Notes under the pieces: generated by a model
Databases searched by the model: none
The model's input: only the letters and a program-made list of their open reading frames with translations
What the model was told of the DNA's origin: nothing
Source of the DNA: Ilyonectria destructans
Lineage: Eukaryota; Ascomycota; Sordariomycetes; Hypocreales; Nectriaceae
NCBI GenBank assembly: GCA_020740775.1
Contig: JAHEWK010000001.1
Coordinates: forward strand, 7,254,001 to 7,318,000
DNA: 64,000 bases
Direction: 5' to 3'
Program-made: the position numbers and the translations under genes
In this document: positions 22,888 to 34,120 of the stretch, piece after piece
Layout of the letters: every line of letters begins with the position of its first letter
Numbering within the stretch: the first letter of the stretch is position 1

Positions 22888-23647
22888 TGGGATGTCGCTT
22901 CCTTAGAAGTGAGAGGGAATAAAGGACCGGTGAGGCGTGTTTGTGCCTGTTCCGCGCGTTCCGCGTCGGGGAGAGGCACACTGCTGACGGCGACGGACAT
23001 TTCGAAACCGATCGTAGAATGAGGTTTTTTTTATCGTAGTAATTTGGCAAATAAAACATGGATTGTAATGCGTTCAGGGCCAAAAGATATGGGTTTGGAT
23101 GCTAACTTATCTGGTCTTAACTACAGCCCCATGGTTCGGACTTAACAATAATGGCTGTGTGTATCCGGGCCCGAATTTAAATCCGACATTGCGCCCCTGG
23201 ATGGCTGAGCTGCATCTGGGGATGGACCCTGGTTGCACCCTGGTTGGGTCAAAGGTCTAGATCCGGCATCTCCGTATTGCGCTTATGCACTTCCGCCCTA
23301 CCCGAGTACCTACAATATGTCCGTTCCCCTCCAGCGGAGTAAGCAGAATGCATGGCCTGAACCCTCAGCCACGACGAAGACGCGTCCAATCGCTTAGAAT
23401 TGGCGTGTCCCTCGTGCCATTTCAGATCCGGCATCCCTGGTAATAAAGGGTGCCCCATAGAGACTGTGTGGTGACTATTCCGAAAGAACGGTGCGGTGGC
23501 ATCTCGTATCACACCCTTATATACCCATGCGGACTCAATACTTTAGCCATTACTTCTAGTGAAGCTGCTTTGGTGCATAATATTTACCAAAGTCCACTAG
23601 AATTCCCGAAGACGATCTGGTCGACGAACTACTCTCGACTTACGTGC
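22888..23647. other. Upstream region of the hydrolase, no gene seen
   Basis: Intergenic DNA with short frames only. It should contain the hydrolase promoter near 22900-23100. Confidence 0.4.
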
Positions 23648-23920
23648 GCGACAATGTTCACTTTGTTCTTCGCAGGAAAGGATTTCGCCCCTGGTCGCAT
23701 TATCGATGGGAGAAACATCCAAGACTATCTTCAGGGCCATTTTCGTGGGGCTGTCAGCCACCTCGCCTGTCGAATCAAGAAGGCTGGCGACGTCTTGGAC
23801 GATATTGTGTTTTGGTTCGAAAGCATGAACGAACCACCCAGGGGCTTGATAGGCCACGAGGGCCTATTTCTAGTAACAGAAGAGCAAGCTCTTAAGAAGG
23901 GTACTGCGTGGGTCACCTAG
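23648..23920 (+). pseudogene. Fragment of a GH5 steryl-glucosidase / endoglycoceramidase-like enzyme
   Basis: About 85 residues read TMFTLFFAGKDFAPGRIIDG, then NIQDYLQGHFRGAVSHLA and DIVFWFESMNEPPRGLIGHE. This is the acid/base region of the fungal GH5 group that includes ergosteryl-beta-glucosidase (EGCrP2-like) enzymes, where NIQDYLQ and SMNEP are conserved and the Glu of NEP is catalytic. The fragment ends at a TAG at 23918-23920, soon after ALKKGT. Neither the N-terminal barrel nor the C-terminal half is present nearby, so it is a truncated relic. Confidence 0.65.
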
Positions 23921-24088
23921 GATGCGTATTTATTCTCCATGCCGTTAGCTAAATCATAGATACCAGAGATGCACTTCACTTAATTGCCTACATGAAGTGG
24001 CCGATCTCGTATATATTCACCGTTCCATTGTAAAAAGCATGCACAATCGGACATTCCTTTCACTCTCACTCATGTACACTCATTCAAC

Positions 24089-24539
24089 ATGCTGCGATCT
24101 CTTTTATTAGTCTTCTCTGTCACTACTAGTGCCCCAATATTGCACCGCGGGCCTTCTCGCGCGCTGGAACATATAAAGCGAGTCACCAAGGCCATGGCGT
24201 CTGACGACGCAACGATAGCATGCAACTATTATTACACCATTACTTCCACTAAGCAAGATTGTGACTATGTTGGTTCATGGTGAGCAATCACCTATGAAGA
24301 CTTCGTGTGCTGTGTACGTTAGTTTACCTAGGTTATATAACTTACTAATCAAATTCACTTGTAGACGAAATCCTTCTGTGAAGGCAGACTGCAGGGATAT
24401 TGAGGGTGGCTTCTCTTACTGCGGGGAGGTTAACAAGGGAACTCCTGCATCTTCGGCAACCTCAATAACGCCAATAGCAACACCATCCACGACGCATTCC
24501 CCGACGTTGAACGGCATGACTAGCCAGCAACCGGGATGA
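24089..24539 (+). pseudogene. Secreted single-LysM protein, probably inactivated by a TGA
   Basis: ATG 24089 opens a secretion signal (MLRSLLLVFSVTTSAP). A LysM-like module follows: CNYYYTITSTKQDCDYVGSW, then an in-frame TGA at about 24281, then AITYEDFV. An intron (about 24307-24364, TTACTAAT branch, TAG acceptor) follows, and NPSVKADCRDIEGGFSYC closes the domain. The Tyr-Tyr-Thr start, the YEDF-x-NPSV centre and the G-x-SYC end are the LysM pattern of fungal chitin-binding effectors. The tail is Ser/Thr-rich. Fungal LysM effectors shield hyphae or bind chitin fragments during infection. The TGA may be a real loss of function or may be spliced out by an alternative intron that I cannot establish; the donor of the visible intron is also non-canonical (GTGCTG). 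Confidence 0.5.
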
Positions 24540-25499
24540 GTGGCATTATATAAAGTTACTTGCAAGACCTGCCAGGGCGGTTATGTGACCTGTCGCGGAC
24601 CGGAAGTCTGACCTCAGGTCAGATTTCCCTGTAGCTAGCTAGCTTTCTTAATCACCAATCCTACATATAACCTCACTTCAGCTAATAGGCCGATATCTCT
24701 CCTTTCTATGTGCATCATTAAGCCGGGGCGCAACTTAGTGTAAAAGCGGCCATTCGCGCTTACTGAAATGCCAGTTGAGATTCATGTCCAGATACCAATA
24801 CAATACACTACACGTCATAGCGATATTCCGTACCACCCCTTACCCAGCCGTGGCGGCCACCAGTACAAAGCGAAGACACCCTTGTCTGGTCCTCGTCGAG
24901 TGTGAGTGGTATTAGCTTCGTATGAGATTGGCACTTGTAGCTTGGGACCACACTTGGGGCAGGACCAGATACAAGCGGCGATGCCTATCACCGCCACTTG
25001 TAAGACACGTTGCCGAGTCCTGGTCTTGGGCGGCGTTAGACTAGCGCATCATGTTGTGGCGTGGTGACCGATCGGGTTGTAGTTCCAGACATCCATCTCG
25101 GCCACTCCTTATTTCCAAGGCCCCGGTTTTCAACATTGTCTGGCTTGTACAGTACAATTTGTGTTATTTACAACGACTTACAATGCAATACTCCCCTCAG
25201 TGCAAGCGTTGTTTTGCCCCCTTACTTGACTTTCGAGCAGATCTCCTCCCAAACTACCATTAAGTCACATCTTAAAACTCCCTTAGTACAGCCAGCTCTC
25301 TTATCACTTGTGACTCCCAGAGCGACTTCGAGGCGGAGCACAGCAGTGGCGACAGGTTGAAGCGTGTGCCACGTCAGAACTGGTGCTTCCTCGTCATAAA
25401 CCCAGGCTATACGATGGACCACCAATTGGTTTAGGATCCGAATTTACAGTAGATATTTAAGTTTGTGGTGGTTAATTGAAGATTATATATGGGTTCTGA
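24540..25499. other. No gene seen
   Basis: Short frames only, of mixed composition. The AT-rich block begins at about 25500. Confidence 0.4.
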
Positions 25500-26220
25500 T
25501 GGAAAGTGCGCCGCTCGTCTATAAATGAGTTAATATATTAACTTATTACTTAAATATTATAATTATACTTTAAGATTATAATAATTAGTATATTATATTA
25601 AACTTATAAATTTAAAGTAAGCTAACTTTAATTAATTTATATTAATAGAGAATTAAATATATTTAGTTTTTTTAGCTTTACTTAATATTATCAGATAGAT
25701 TAAAGCTATATAGTATTCTTAAATAGTAGAGATAAACAGTAAGTACTACACCCAGCACCAGTAGATACAGTAGCTAAATAATAAGGTTATTATATACTGG
25801 TCTTTACCTTAAGCTTCAATTTAACCCTTCTGACTTCAACCCTACTATCTGCAGACAATAGGGTCAGTTAATAACTCTATTATCTGCAGTTAACAACCTT
25901 AAGATAGAAACCTTATTCCGAGCAATAAGATATAAGAGAGATATCTCCCGTCGTTAAGAGACTAACTTCCCTTCTAACAATCATTCAATCTTATTAACTT
26001 TCATTATAGCAACCATTATCTCTCTGACCCTCTAAGATTCTACTCATCTAAGATTAGGATATTAGCAATATCTTATATACCTATATAATATTATATATCA
26101 ATATGATATTAATAACCTAACGGAAAACCGAAAATATACAGTATATCTTCAGTTTCTTAAAGGAAATAGACTTCTCAGTCTATTGAGATTCCCTTTAAAT
26201 AGAGCCTATAATCTGACCAT
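25500..26220. repeat. AT-rich RIP-like block containing a degraded copy of the SINE-like repeat
   Basis: The tract is dominated by TA-rich sequence with stops in all frames. Bases 25662-25950 match, in reverse orientation, the 258-bp insertion at 37856-38113. Recognisable shared stretches include TTTTTTTAGCTTTACT, CACCCAGCACCAG and GCAATAAGATATAAGAGAG. Differences are mostly transitions. Confidence 0.65.
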
Positions 26221-26236
26221 TTAACAAAAGATTGCG

Positions 26237-26494
26237 TTGGTCATCTTCGGCTGCAGTTTCTTCCTTAATGATGCCAGTAGACGGAATTCACAGGGAAATC
26301 GGATAATCCGCGTTGATATATCCTTTATCCGAATAGAAATGGCGGCTCTATTCGAACTGGTTGAAGCCTTTAAAGCCGAGGAGCTGAATGCAAAGCAGCA
26401 GGTGTTTATCGACAGGATCACCGAAAAGACGTATGAGCCCTGGTTCGAAGAGCTCTTGCGTTGCGTCGAGCTGGTATGGATGCTAGCCAGCTAG
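26237..26494 (+). other. Unassigned 80-odd-codon fragment
   Basis: A GTG-started frame includes MAALFELVEAFKAEELNAKQ and DRITEKTYEPWFEELL, which looks protein-like (amphipathic helices). It is flanked by AT-rich repeat DNA. I recognise no family. It may be a surviving piece of a retrotransposon capsid region, but that is a guess. Confidence 0.2.
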
Positions 26495-26779
26495 AGCGCT
26501 GGCTAGAGGGCGGATTCGGATGACTTGGGTCATCGGGTCGTGAGATTTGTCAGTTAAGATATTAAGGTTAGAACGGGTCGAAAAAGTTAGACAGGATTCC
26601 GGCAGAAGAAGAAAAAAACAGCTTGAAACCCAAACTTAGGCCTTAGCAACTGTAATATATACAATGAAAATGCAGTAAATTCAAATATTAGGTTCTCTTA
26701 TTGAGGGTTATATTAAATATATACTTCTTAAATAACTATATATTAAATAGACTATTAAGAGGTTAGAATACCTTAGTAT

Positions 26780-27010
26780 ATATATATCTAAAGAGGGGAC
26801 TAAAAGCTTAACAGTAAAAAGAAAAACACTAATAATAGTATTAATAATACAGACTATATACCCAGTCTATTTAAAGGTTAATAGTTACTCAAACAGATAT
26901 TAAATAGATTATATAATTAGTAGAGTACTTAATCCTCAAGTATACCACTCTAAGATTAATACTCCAGGAGTATACTGCTTCTATCTCCTGCAATCCTATT
27001 ATAATTAGCT
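26780..27010. repeat. Degraded repeat copy without the SINE-like insertion (empty site)
   Basis: GGGGACTAAAAGCTTAACAG (about 26794) and ATACCCAGTCTATTTAAAGG correspond to 37772 onward, where the same sequence is interrupted by the 258-bp insertion. The copy is AT-shifted. The parent repeat may be an LTR element, but no LTR ends are clear. Confidence 0.55.
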
Positions 27011-27130
27011 GGAGCTAACTGTGAGTCCTACATACTGCCGTCCGAGACTGCCTTCCTGAGCTGGGCCGTAATAAAAATGCGTGAAAAGATATCCCCCAGA
27101 TACATTCCCTATTACAATAAGATACCGCAT

Positions 27131-28870
27131 CTAGACGTTAGCAGCTTCAAGTGAAGATGTGTTCTGCTCAGGCGAAACATCTTCCACCATTAAAGGCGCA
27201 CCCCTTTCCACGTGGTCTCAGCCGCTAAAAACCACATCTATTTCCTCGAGGGTACCCTTTTTGTCTCGGGCAGACAAAAGAAAAGAAAAATAGCCAAGCA
27301 AATATTAGTTGACATGAAGAAAAAGACGGTTTTACTGAACCAGGTGTTAGATACCAAACACAAAGAGCTAGAGAGAATGGGGTATACTTACAGGCCAGCG
27401 TTGGTGTAGAATTTAGGGAAGAACTGCTGAAAGATGGTATTAGCAATCCCTTGCATTTGGGAACACATTCCCATTGCCTGAGCTCGAGCGGCAATTGGGA
27501 CGATCTCGCTCGTGTAAATCCAGGTAGTAGCACCCCAGGAGGGTTTATAGAAGAAGATAAACAAGAAGGCGAGAAATGCGATAACAATGCCGACGGAGTA
27601 AGACTTGGTACCGTCAACTCCAGGGGTGGTAAGCCCTACCACTACTATGAACATAGTGCAGAGGGTCATACCATTAGCTCCGAAGATAAAGAGCACCCTT
27701 CGCCCAAAGCGGTCTACCGTCCAGACAGCATTGAGGGTAAATAGGTTCCACAAGTGGAATTCAGGGCATTGATAAAGTTGATAGTGTCGACGCTCTGGAA
27801 GATCTTCTTGTAGATAGTGGAGGAGAATGAGTTCAGCGTCCCCTGCCCACCGATCTGCTGCCCGATATTGATAGCAAACCCCAGAAGGAGACGCTTTCGA
27901 ATACTGGGGTCTTTGATCATTTGAAGGTACCCTTTTGCTCCAGTACTGACACCTTCCTTTTCGTACTCGATCGCCTGACGTATGGCTAGGATCTCTGCCT
28001 CGACCTCGACTGAGTCGGAACGCATTCGGAACAAAGCCTTCCGGGCGGCGTCAACATCGTTGCGGCGATGGATCAGCCATCGTGGGGACTCTGGAACGCA
28101 CGGAAGCTGAATGGTGATGAGCACTGGAAGCAGCAATTGGAATATGACGACTATCTTCCAGTCCCAGTCCCCGGGACTATCACGGTGTTTCGCAGCGATA
28201 TAGTTGATCCGGTAGGCGATAAACAATCCCACCGAGTAAAAGACCTGCCAAAAGGCCATGACTTTGCCTCTGATATCTGAGGGTGTAATAAACAGGACCG
28301 GCGGCTATGTAGGAACAACAGGCATGTCAGTCGGAGGCTGTTCTTGACGAATTGTCGAAGTGACATTTCTGCAAGGAGTTCTTACCGATGGCCAGGCCCT
28401 GGCTACATCCGATGACCACACGTCCGAAAATGAAGAGGCCGAGCTTGCGTCTTGGAGCAAAGGCCCGGATAAATGTCGCAACAACAGTAAGAATGCATCC
28501 ACTTGCCATTACCCAACGGCGGTCAAAGTAGCCAGCCCAAACAATGAACCACCACCAGTCCCTGGCCATGCCATAGAACTGTCAAAAATGCAAAACATCC
28601 CTGGCTGCTCGGAGGATGAGATCCTTACCAGCGGACTGGCGAAGAACGAACTAGCAGTGATGCCACCTACGGTATACGTGGTATTGATCAATACAATCAT
28701 ACAATTGCTCGGGCTACCAAAATAGTCTATCCAATTCGGCAAAACTTGAACGGAATTGAAGACGGAAGCATCGTATCCCATCAATACCATGCAACCAGCA
28801 GCCACAAGAGCGGCATACCTGGATTCCCAGAGTCAGCGATAACCTCATTAAAGAGCACGCAAGATGGAAG
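27131..28870 (-). pseudogene. MFS sugar transporter pseudogene
   Basis: Minus-strand pieces in order read AALVAAGCMVLMGYDASVFN (first membrane helix), FDRRWVMASGCILTVVATF, the signature PESPRWLIHRRNDVDAARKA, GQQIGGQGTLNSFSSTIY, DRFGRRVLFIFGANGMTLCT and FYKPSWGATTWIYTSEIVP, with a terminal PETK-type motif in a shifted frame near 27280. These are the 12-helix sugar/hexose transporter family (Pfam Sugar_tr). Introns are present, for example one at the NAGL codon near 27400 with a GTAAGT donor. Inactivating changes include a frameshift before GKVMAFW (about 28260), a frameshift at the terminal PETK motif and a TGA at about 27232, after which the frame continues to a TAG at 27131. The N-terminal start is not identifiable. 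Confidence 0.75.
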
Positions 28871-29543
28871 TCAAAGTCGGCAGACTGCTTCGTCCACCCG
28901 TAGTGCTGCTAGCCTTACCAGTTGTATACCCTTTACATGTCTGGCATCCTGAACTCAATGCTACTGGAAAGAAGCATTATCTTGTGGGGGAACCGATGAA
29001 GGAAGAAGGTTCGATTCCTCCGTGTTCGCAATTGATCTTGGAGAACGAAGGGCGCACCATGCTTTATTATACACCTTGCATGCAGTGAGCTCGTGATTCA
29101 TGGCTTCTAAGCCGTCATCTTGAAGTGCCCCCGCACAATATGGCCTCATACTCGGGGGTAGATTCCTTCTCCTAGATTCCTTCTCCAGTCCCTCCCATGG
29201 GGTCCTCACATTTGCCCTCTCCGGCAATCAAACAAACCTAGTTGGTGGGAAAATACAGTCCACTCTGGCTTCCTAGCTGTCTTGGCTCTCCATGGGTCCC
29301 CATTGTCATGCCAGAGTATCCCGCCTGCCACGGAGCAAAGAGTCCAGCAGAGTACGGATCCAGAACTCTCCCTTCTAGTGATAACAAATCCCCCACCTTA
29401 ACCAGCTGGAAGGCAACAATACCTCCAAACCAACCTGGGCCGCAATCACAAAAGAAGCAATATTGGAGAACTACGATAAATATTTATGTGGCGCATCCAT
29501 GTGGAGTTAGATTGCTAGCGCCATAGCTAACAGTCTAATAGAA
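28871..29543. other. No gene seen
   Basis: Intergenic DNA between two decayed genes. The frames present are short and motif-free. Confidence 0.4.
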
Positions 29544-30620
29544 TTAGAGCCCACGGAAGCCAAGGGTAAGGAAGTCGGGATCGGCCTGAACCCTTTCAAT
29601 GACGTCGCCGGATCTCATCTCCTCCACGTCCCAAGATGCCCAAGAAAACCGGCCGTGCAAAAACTCGGCTTCGGGAGTAGCTGCCCATACGGCGAAATGA
29701 GCCGGGAGGTCGTCTTCGAAGGAAATTAGCCTCGCTCCGAAATTTAGCTTATGTTGGAACTAGGAAACCTCACCGTGATCGAATGGAAAGCTGTTCTCAT
29801 CCATTCCAACACTCCTGCCCGATTCAGAAAGGATAATACCCGGGTGGAAGTTGATGATTTGAAGCTTCTTTGGATCGATCTCCTTGGCAATACTTTGAAG
29901 TAGAAGGTGGCCAGAGGTCTTGCTGAGGACATATGCCGGCATCGTGGCACCAGCAGCGAGGTCGTGAACTGCGTTTGTGGATACATTTATCACGTACTAG
30001 AGGAAAACTGCGTGTCAATTACCACACTCGCGACAGAGCGCATCCAACTGAGATTCATGCTGGTCTGAACTGTACCTTCCGCTTGCCCGCATAGCCTTCC
30101 TGCTTGTGGAGCCGCTCAGTGAAGTGTAGCAGAGACCTGGCATTAGTCTCGAACAGGGGCCATGCCTTCTCAACGCCACCGGATAGTATAGAGTGCTCTC
30201 CGCCAAATGCCGCCGCATTGAGTACGAGAATGTCAACAAATATTCCCTTCTCATGGAGTGAGGTCCATAGAGCCGTGGATTCGCCAAGGTTTCCAACATC
30301 GCAAGTGAGAGGCAAGAACTCAGTCTGGCTAAACTCTTGGGAGAGTTTCGCAGCTGTATCATTCAAGACATGCTGGCGTCGACCAGTGAGGATAATTCTT
30401 GACGCCGACGCTTGCGCGAAACCCCGTGCAATAAAAGATCCTATTCCTGCGGACGAGCCAGTGATCAGGATCGTCTTTCCCGACTGGCTTAGTTCAGGGC
30501 GTGAGGGCGATATGGCGGGATACGAGGCTTGTGCGTTTTCTTCACGAGCGCAGGATCGCCAGTCCCTACGTGCTGTTCGAAACTGCCGTCGTACTTGAAC
30601 TGGAGATCCGAAGGTGCCAT
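29544..30620 (-). pseudogene. Short-chain dehydrogenase/reductase with a 5' frameshift
   Basis: The protein has the classical SDR cofactor motif TGSSAGIG, then NAAAFGG (the NAG-type motif) and the catalytic segment YVLSKTSG (Tyr-x-x-x-Lys); upstream Ser sits in VINVST. Three exons can be traced: 30620-30076, 29996-29774 and 29734-29544. The introns have GTACAG/TAG and GTGAGG/GAG ends. The ATG at 30620 opens MAPSDLQFKYDGSFEQHVGT but leaves the SDR frame near 30560, before SYPAISPSRPELSQSGKT. A one-base deletion is the simplest explanation, and I found no intron that restores the frame. The rest, including the C-terminus RVQADPDFLTLGFRGL, looks intact, so loss may be recent or a sequencing error. 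It lies head to head with the Zn2Cys6 regulator, 714 bp apart. Confidence 0.72.
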
Positions 30621-31334
30621 GATTGCAGATACGCTCTAATGAAGTGTGAAAGGTATAGAAAACCAAAGAAACAGAGCGGTGACAGCAAAGTGATAATGGA
30701 AATCGCACTCCCAGCCTCCTCAGCTTAATAAATATTGCCCAGGTCCAGGTCCAGTCTACTGACAGCAGGTTGTTATACATTAGCGATGGCAGGGCAAAGT
30801 CCGCCGAGCGGAGTTTCAATCCAAAACGGCGAGATAACATACCTAGTTCCATTGCAATTTTCCCGCTCGCCCACCGAGCATACTCTATCTACCTTCCTTT
30901 TTCAATAGCACTCCGCTTCTTTCTAACCCTGACCCTCCTCACCCTTGTCATTAGTGCCGGCTCTCTGGGCACTGCCATGAGCGCTGCCTCCCGCAGACAA
31001 CCGCTTCTCAACCGACAGCCATACTCAGGCTGCTCTGCTCATGAGTCATGATGATGGTTTGCCACCCCCTGCTGGAATGCATCCTTGCTCGGCTGTGGTT
31101 TACTTAAGCCCTTAAGTGGGCCTTAATCTAACCAGTTCAAGAAAGATTGTGGGGACGGGAGACTTTAAATACCGAGCCAATCAAGATCTCTGCTTTCCGA
31201 GCAAGCTAATTTAGTGTTGCTTCTCTCTTCCCCACCGAACCCGGCAGATGCTTTAACGTTGCCTTTTTCTTCCCCTCATCCTCGTCGTCTATCGCCTTCC
31301 ACCACTTAACAATCACCGAGCGGGGGTTGCAGTC
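30621..31334. promoter_or_regulatory. Shared intergenic region between divergent SDR and Zn2Cys6 regulator
   Basis: The SDR reads leftward from 30620 and the regulator rightward from 31335, so both promoters lie here. The segment 31140-31334 is also present as an inverted, diverged copy at 43130-43330. Confidence 0.45.
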
Positions 31335-33059
31335 ATGGATGGGCTCTCTGTCGGACTCGAGAATCCTCCGACTACCCGTCGGCAAATCCAACGCGTCAAG
31401 ACGGGCTGCCGCACTTGCAAGTGTGTTCATAGGGCACCCCGTGCTACTCGTATCCATACCGACATACGCTGACCCTCTCGTAACAGGGCTCGCCGAGTTA
31501 AGTGTGATGAGCACTGGCCGTCTTGTTTGCGCTGTACCTCTTCAGGCCGCGAATGTGACGGATACGGCGTCTGGGGCGGCGGGCATCCAAGTCGCCCCAC
31601 AGCTCAATGCCTCGATCTACACCGGCCTAGCAACACGGGCCCTGCAGGCCGCCTCAACGCAGAAGACCGTCGAGTTCTTGAGTGGTGCTTGTTAGCCAAA
31701 CTCCAAGGGGTATTTCCCTTCCCATTCTGGGAAAGTCTGGTTCCGCAGGCATGCCACAATGAGCCCGTCATCCTAAGTTGTGTTTTGGCACTGGGCTCAG
31801 TTCACAAAAGAGCATTCATTGACGAAGGGTCCACAAACTCAGAGAGGGAGGTTAACAACCTGGAGTCAATTACCCTACGACATTACAACACGGCCATCAA
31901 CTTGCTGAATGGGTCACAGTCGGATGGAAGCAGGGTATCGACCCAAGTGACCCTGATTGCATGCCTAACGTTTGTAATCATAGAGTATCTCCAAAAGCGC
32001 CAATATCAGGGCCTAATACATCTTCAACATGGGTTGCAGATACTAGGAAGTCAGAAGTATAACAACATGCAGCAGTCTTCACGCGATCCTGTGGAGGATT
32101 GGCTTGCAGAGGCTTTCGGTCGACTAGACATCCAGTCCAGGCTGTTATTCAATACGACAACAGACAATCAGTCTCGCTTGAATAATCAGGCGAGCAAGCG
32201 CCCTCTTACGCTAAGATCACTGCACGAAGCGCGACAGCAACTGGATCTTCTTGTATCAGAAGCGTTTCGACTACAGCGCCAGGGTCGTATCGCCGAATCC
32301 TCAACCAACATCAGCCGATTATTCCAGGCTCTCATTATCCAACAACAGCTTCAAGAAGACCTCAGCTCTTGGCTTCAAGCTTACCGGGCTTGGCGGACGA
32401 GGCCGCCGCCATCTTTACTCCAGCCACCGTCTTCACTGCCGGAACAACTTGCTCGACGCTTACTCTTGATCTACCACACTATGGCGAGCATTATTACAGC
32501 TACGGCTTTATATTCAGGGGATGAATCAGTTTTTGACCAACATATCCTACAATTTGCTTCTATTATTGCTTTATCGAAAGACATTCTTAAGGCAACCAGA
32601 TTTGTATTTTCAGGCCGCGTATCATCACATGGTCACTGTAACCAAACATTCAGCTTTACTAGCGATATAGGTCTTATTCCACCTTTATACTACACAGCCC
32701 TAAAATGCCTTGATCCAAGGATGAGGTGGGACGCTTTGTCGATACTTGAGACAGAGACTCACCGAGAAGGCATATGGGATGGGCCAACAGCAGCCCTCAT
32801 CGCCGGTGAAGTCATTCGACTAGAAGAGACCCCATATCCTGAACAAGGCGAGATCCACGGCGAAGAAGGGGTCACCAATGGACGTCGCAATAGTACCCCG
32901 CCGGACTCACCTGTTCCTCAACTATGGAGAGTATCCGACATCCAGGTTGAGCCCCCTCACAGCCCTGAAATGGAATTAGTGCTCGTTTGCAGACGAAAGC
33001 TGGGAGATGGCACTTGGACGGTTATAAAACGAAGACATAAGGGGTTTCATTGGTATTGA
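31335..33059 (+). CDS. Zn2Cys6 transcription factor
   Basis: ATG 31335 opens a 28-codon first exon. A 66-nt intron (31421-31486, GTGTGT donor, GCTGAC branch, CAG acceptor) splits Lys29, and exon 2 runs 31487-33059, giving 552 residues. Cys25, 28, 35, 42, 45 and 52 (GCRTCKARRVKCDEHWPSCL then RC) form a complete binuclear zinc cluster. A long helical region follows with NEPVILSCVLALGSVHKRAF and LESITLRHYNTAINLLNG, the pattern of the fungal_trans_2 (DUF3468) effector domain found in aflatoxin-type and sterol regulators. It should bind CGG-containing sites in the nucleus and may control the neighbouring redox genes. The intron lies inside the zinc cluster, as is common in this family. An inverted, broken duplicate of its 5' part lies at 42740-43130. 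Confidence 0.88.
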
Positions 33060-34120
33060 GTTGAAACAGCATGTCTTTGCAAGTGATAGTTGGGTCTTAT
33101 ACAGAGACTACTACCCAACGACGAGAGTTCAGACGGACGAGTAACTCTTCTATATTCGCAAAATCCCTACGCCTTTTGGCTTTCGCTTATCTATCAAAGA
33201 CTGACCACTCCCAGCTCGTTTTCCGTTCATTCCTAGAGTTTCTGAGCCAGACGGGCGTCCGTTGACAAATTGCTAGCCTTGTCGGCTACCCCTGCAGGCT
33301 CATGGCACTCGCCGCTCCGCCATTCAGGTCGTTGGGCTTGTGCTAGTTACGATCGGAGATAGGATGACTGCACGTTATGTCCGCGCTTGATGGGGATGGT
33401 CAGTGTGGAGCATATCTCGCCGGCCATGGCAACTTTCGGAGAATTTCGCAGTCGGACACGGAGCAAGTTCTTGTTGGCGTTACCGGAATTAAAAAAAATG
33501 GAGCAGAATCAAGGCTCTCCCTGTCGGTTCTCCTTGAAACTGGGCTCTGTTTTCAGATAAATCACCAGACTCTCTTTACGATTTTATTCCACGGGAACGG
33601 ATACGTTTAGGGCTCCGTCCTCTGCGATAACCTAGATTGGATAAAGCCGGTACAGGAACCCAATGCAGGACCGAATACGGAGTACTTTCTTTCACGTCGG
33701 GGTTTCATGGAGCGAGCCTTGGAAAATAGCAATTATCCGGACTATTAAGTTTCGAGACTTGACCATATCGGTTCAAGCCGCCGCGTCGGTTTGCAAGGTT
33801 CCTCCGTGTCCGATTGAAAAACTCGCCAAAGCTCCCCACTTAAGCATCCCGGCCATTCGCACTTTTAGAGGCAGCTGCTTAGCTACCAATCCCACTATAA
33901 CGGAAGGCGAGGTGTGCAATAAGGGGTGAGGGCAGAAGAGGTGCCTGAATGGAGCTACTAAAGAAGGCACTCAGCCAAGGATCCGACCGGGGCTTATGGA
34001 CTGCTACTTCCCTCATTCCTGCCCTCGTTCCAACACACCACGTTCATTTCTGGCTACAAGCCAATTCGTTAACATTGCTAATTACTTCCTACTCGCCATC
34101 AGAAAACTTTTCAATCAATA
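33060..34120. other. No gene seen
   Basis: About 1 kb of intergenic DNA. Short frames only. It includes the 3' untranslated region of the regulator and the promoter of the downstream SDR-like gene. Confidence 0.4.

Noticed and set aside
29005..29025. GGTTCGATTCC, resembling a tRNA T-loop
   Set aside because: The flanking bases cannot form a T-stem or acceptor stem, and no matching D-arm or anticodon arm lies upstream.
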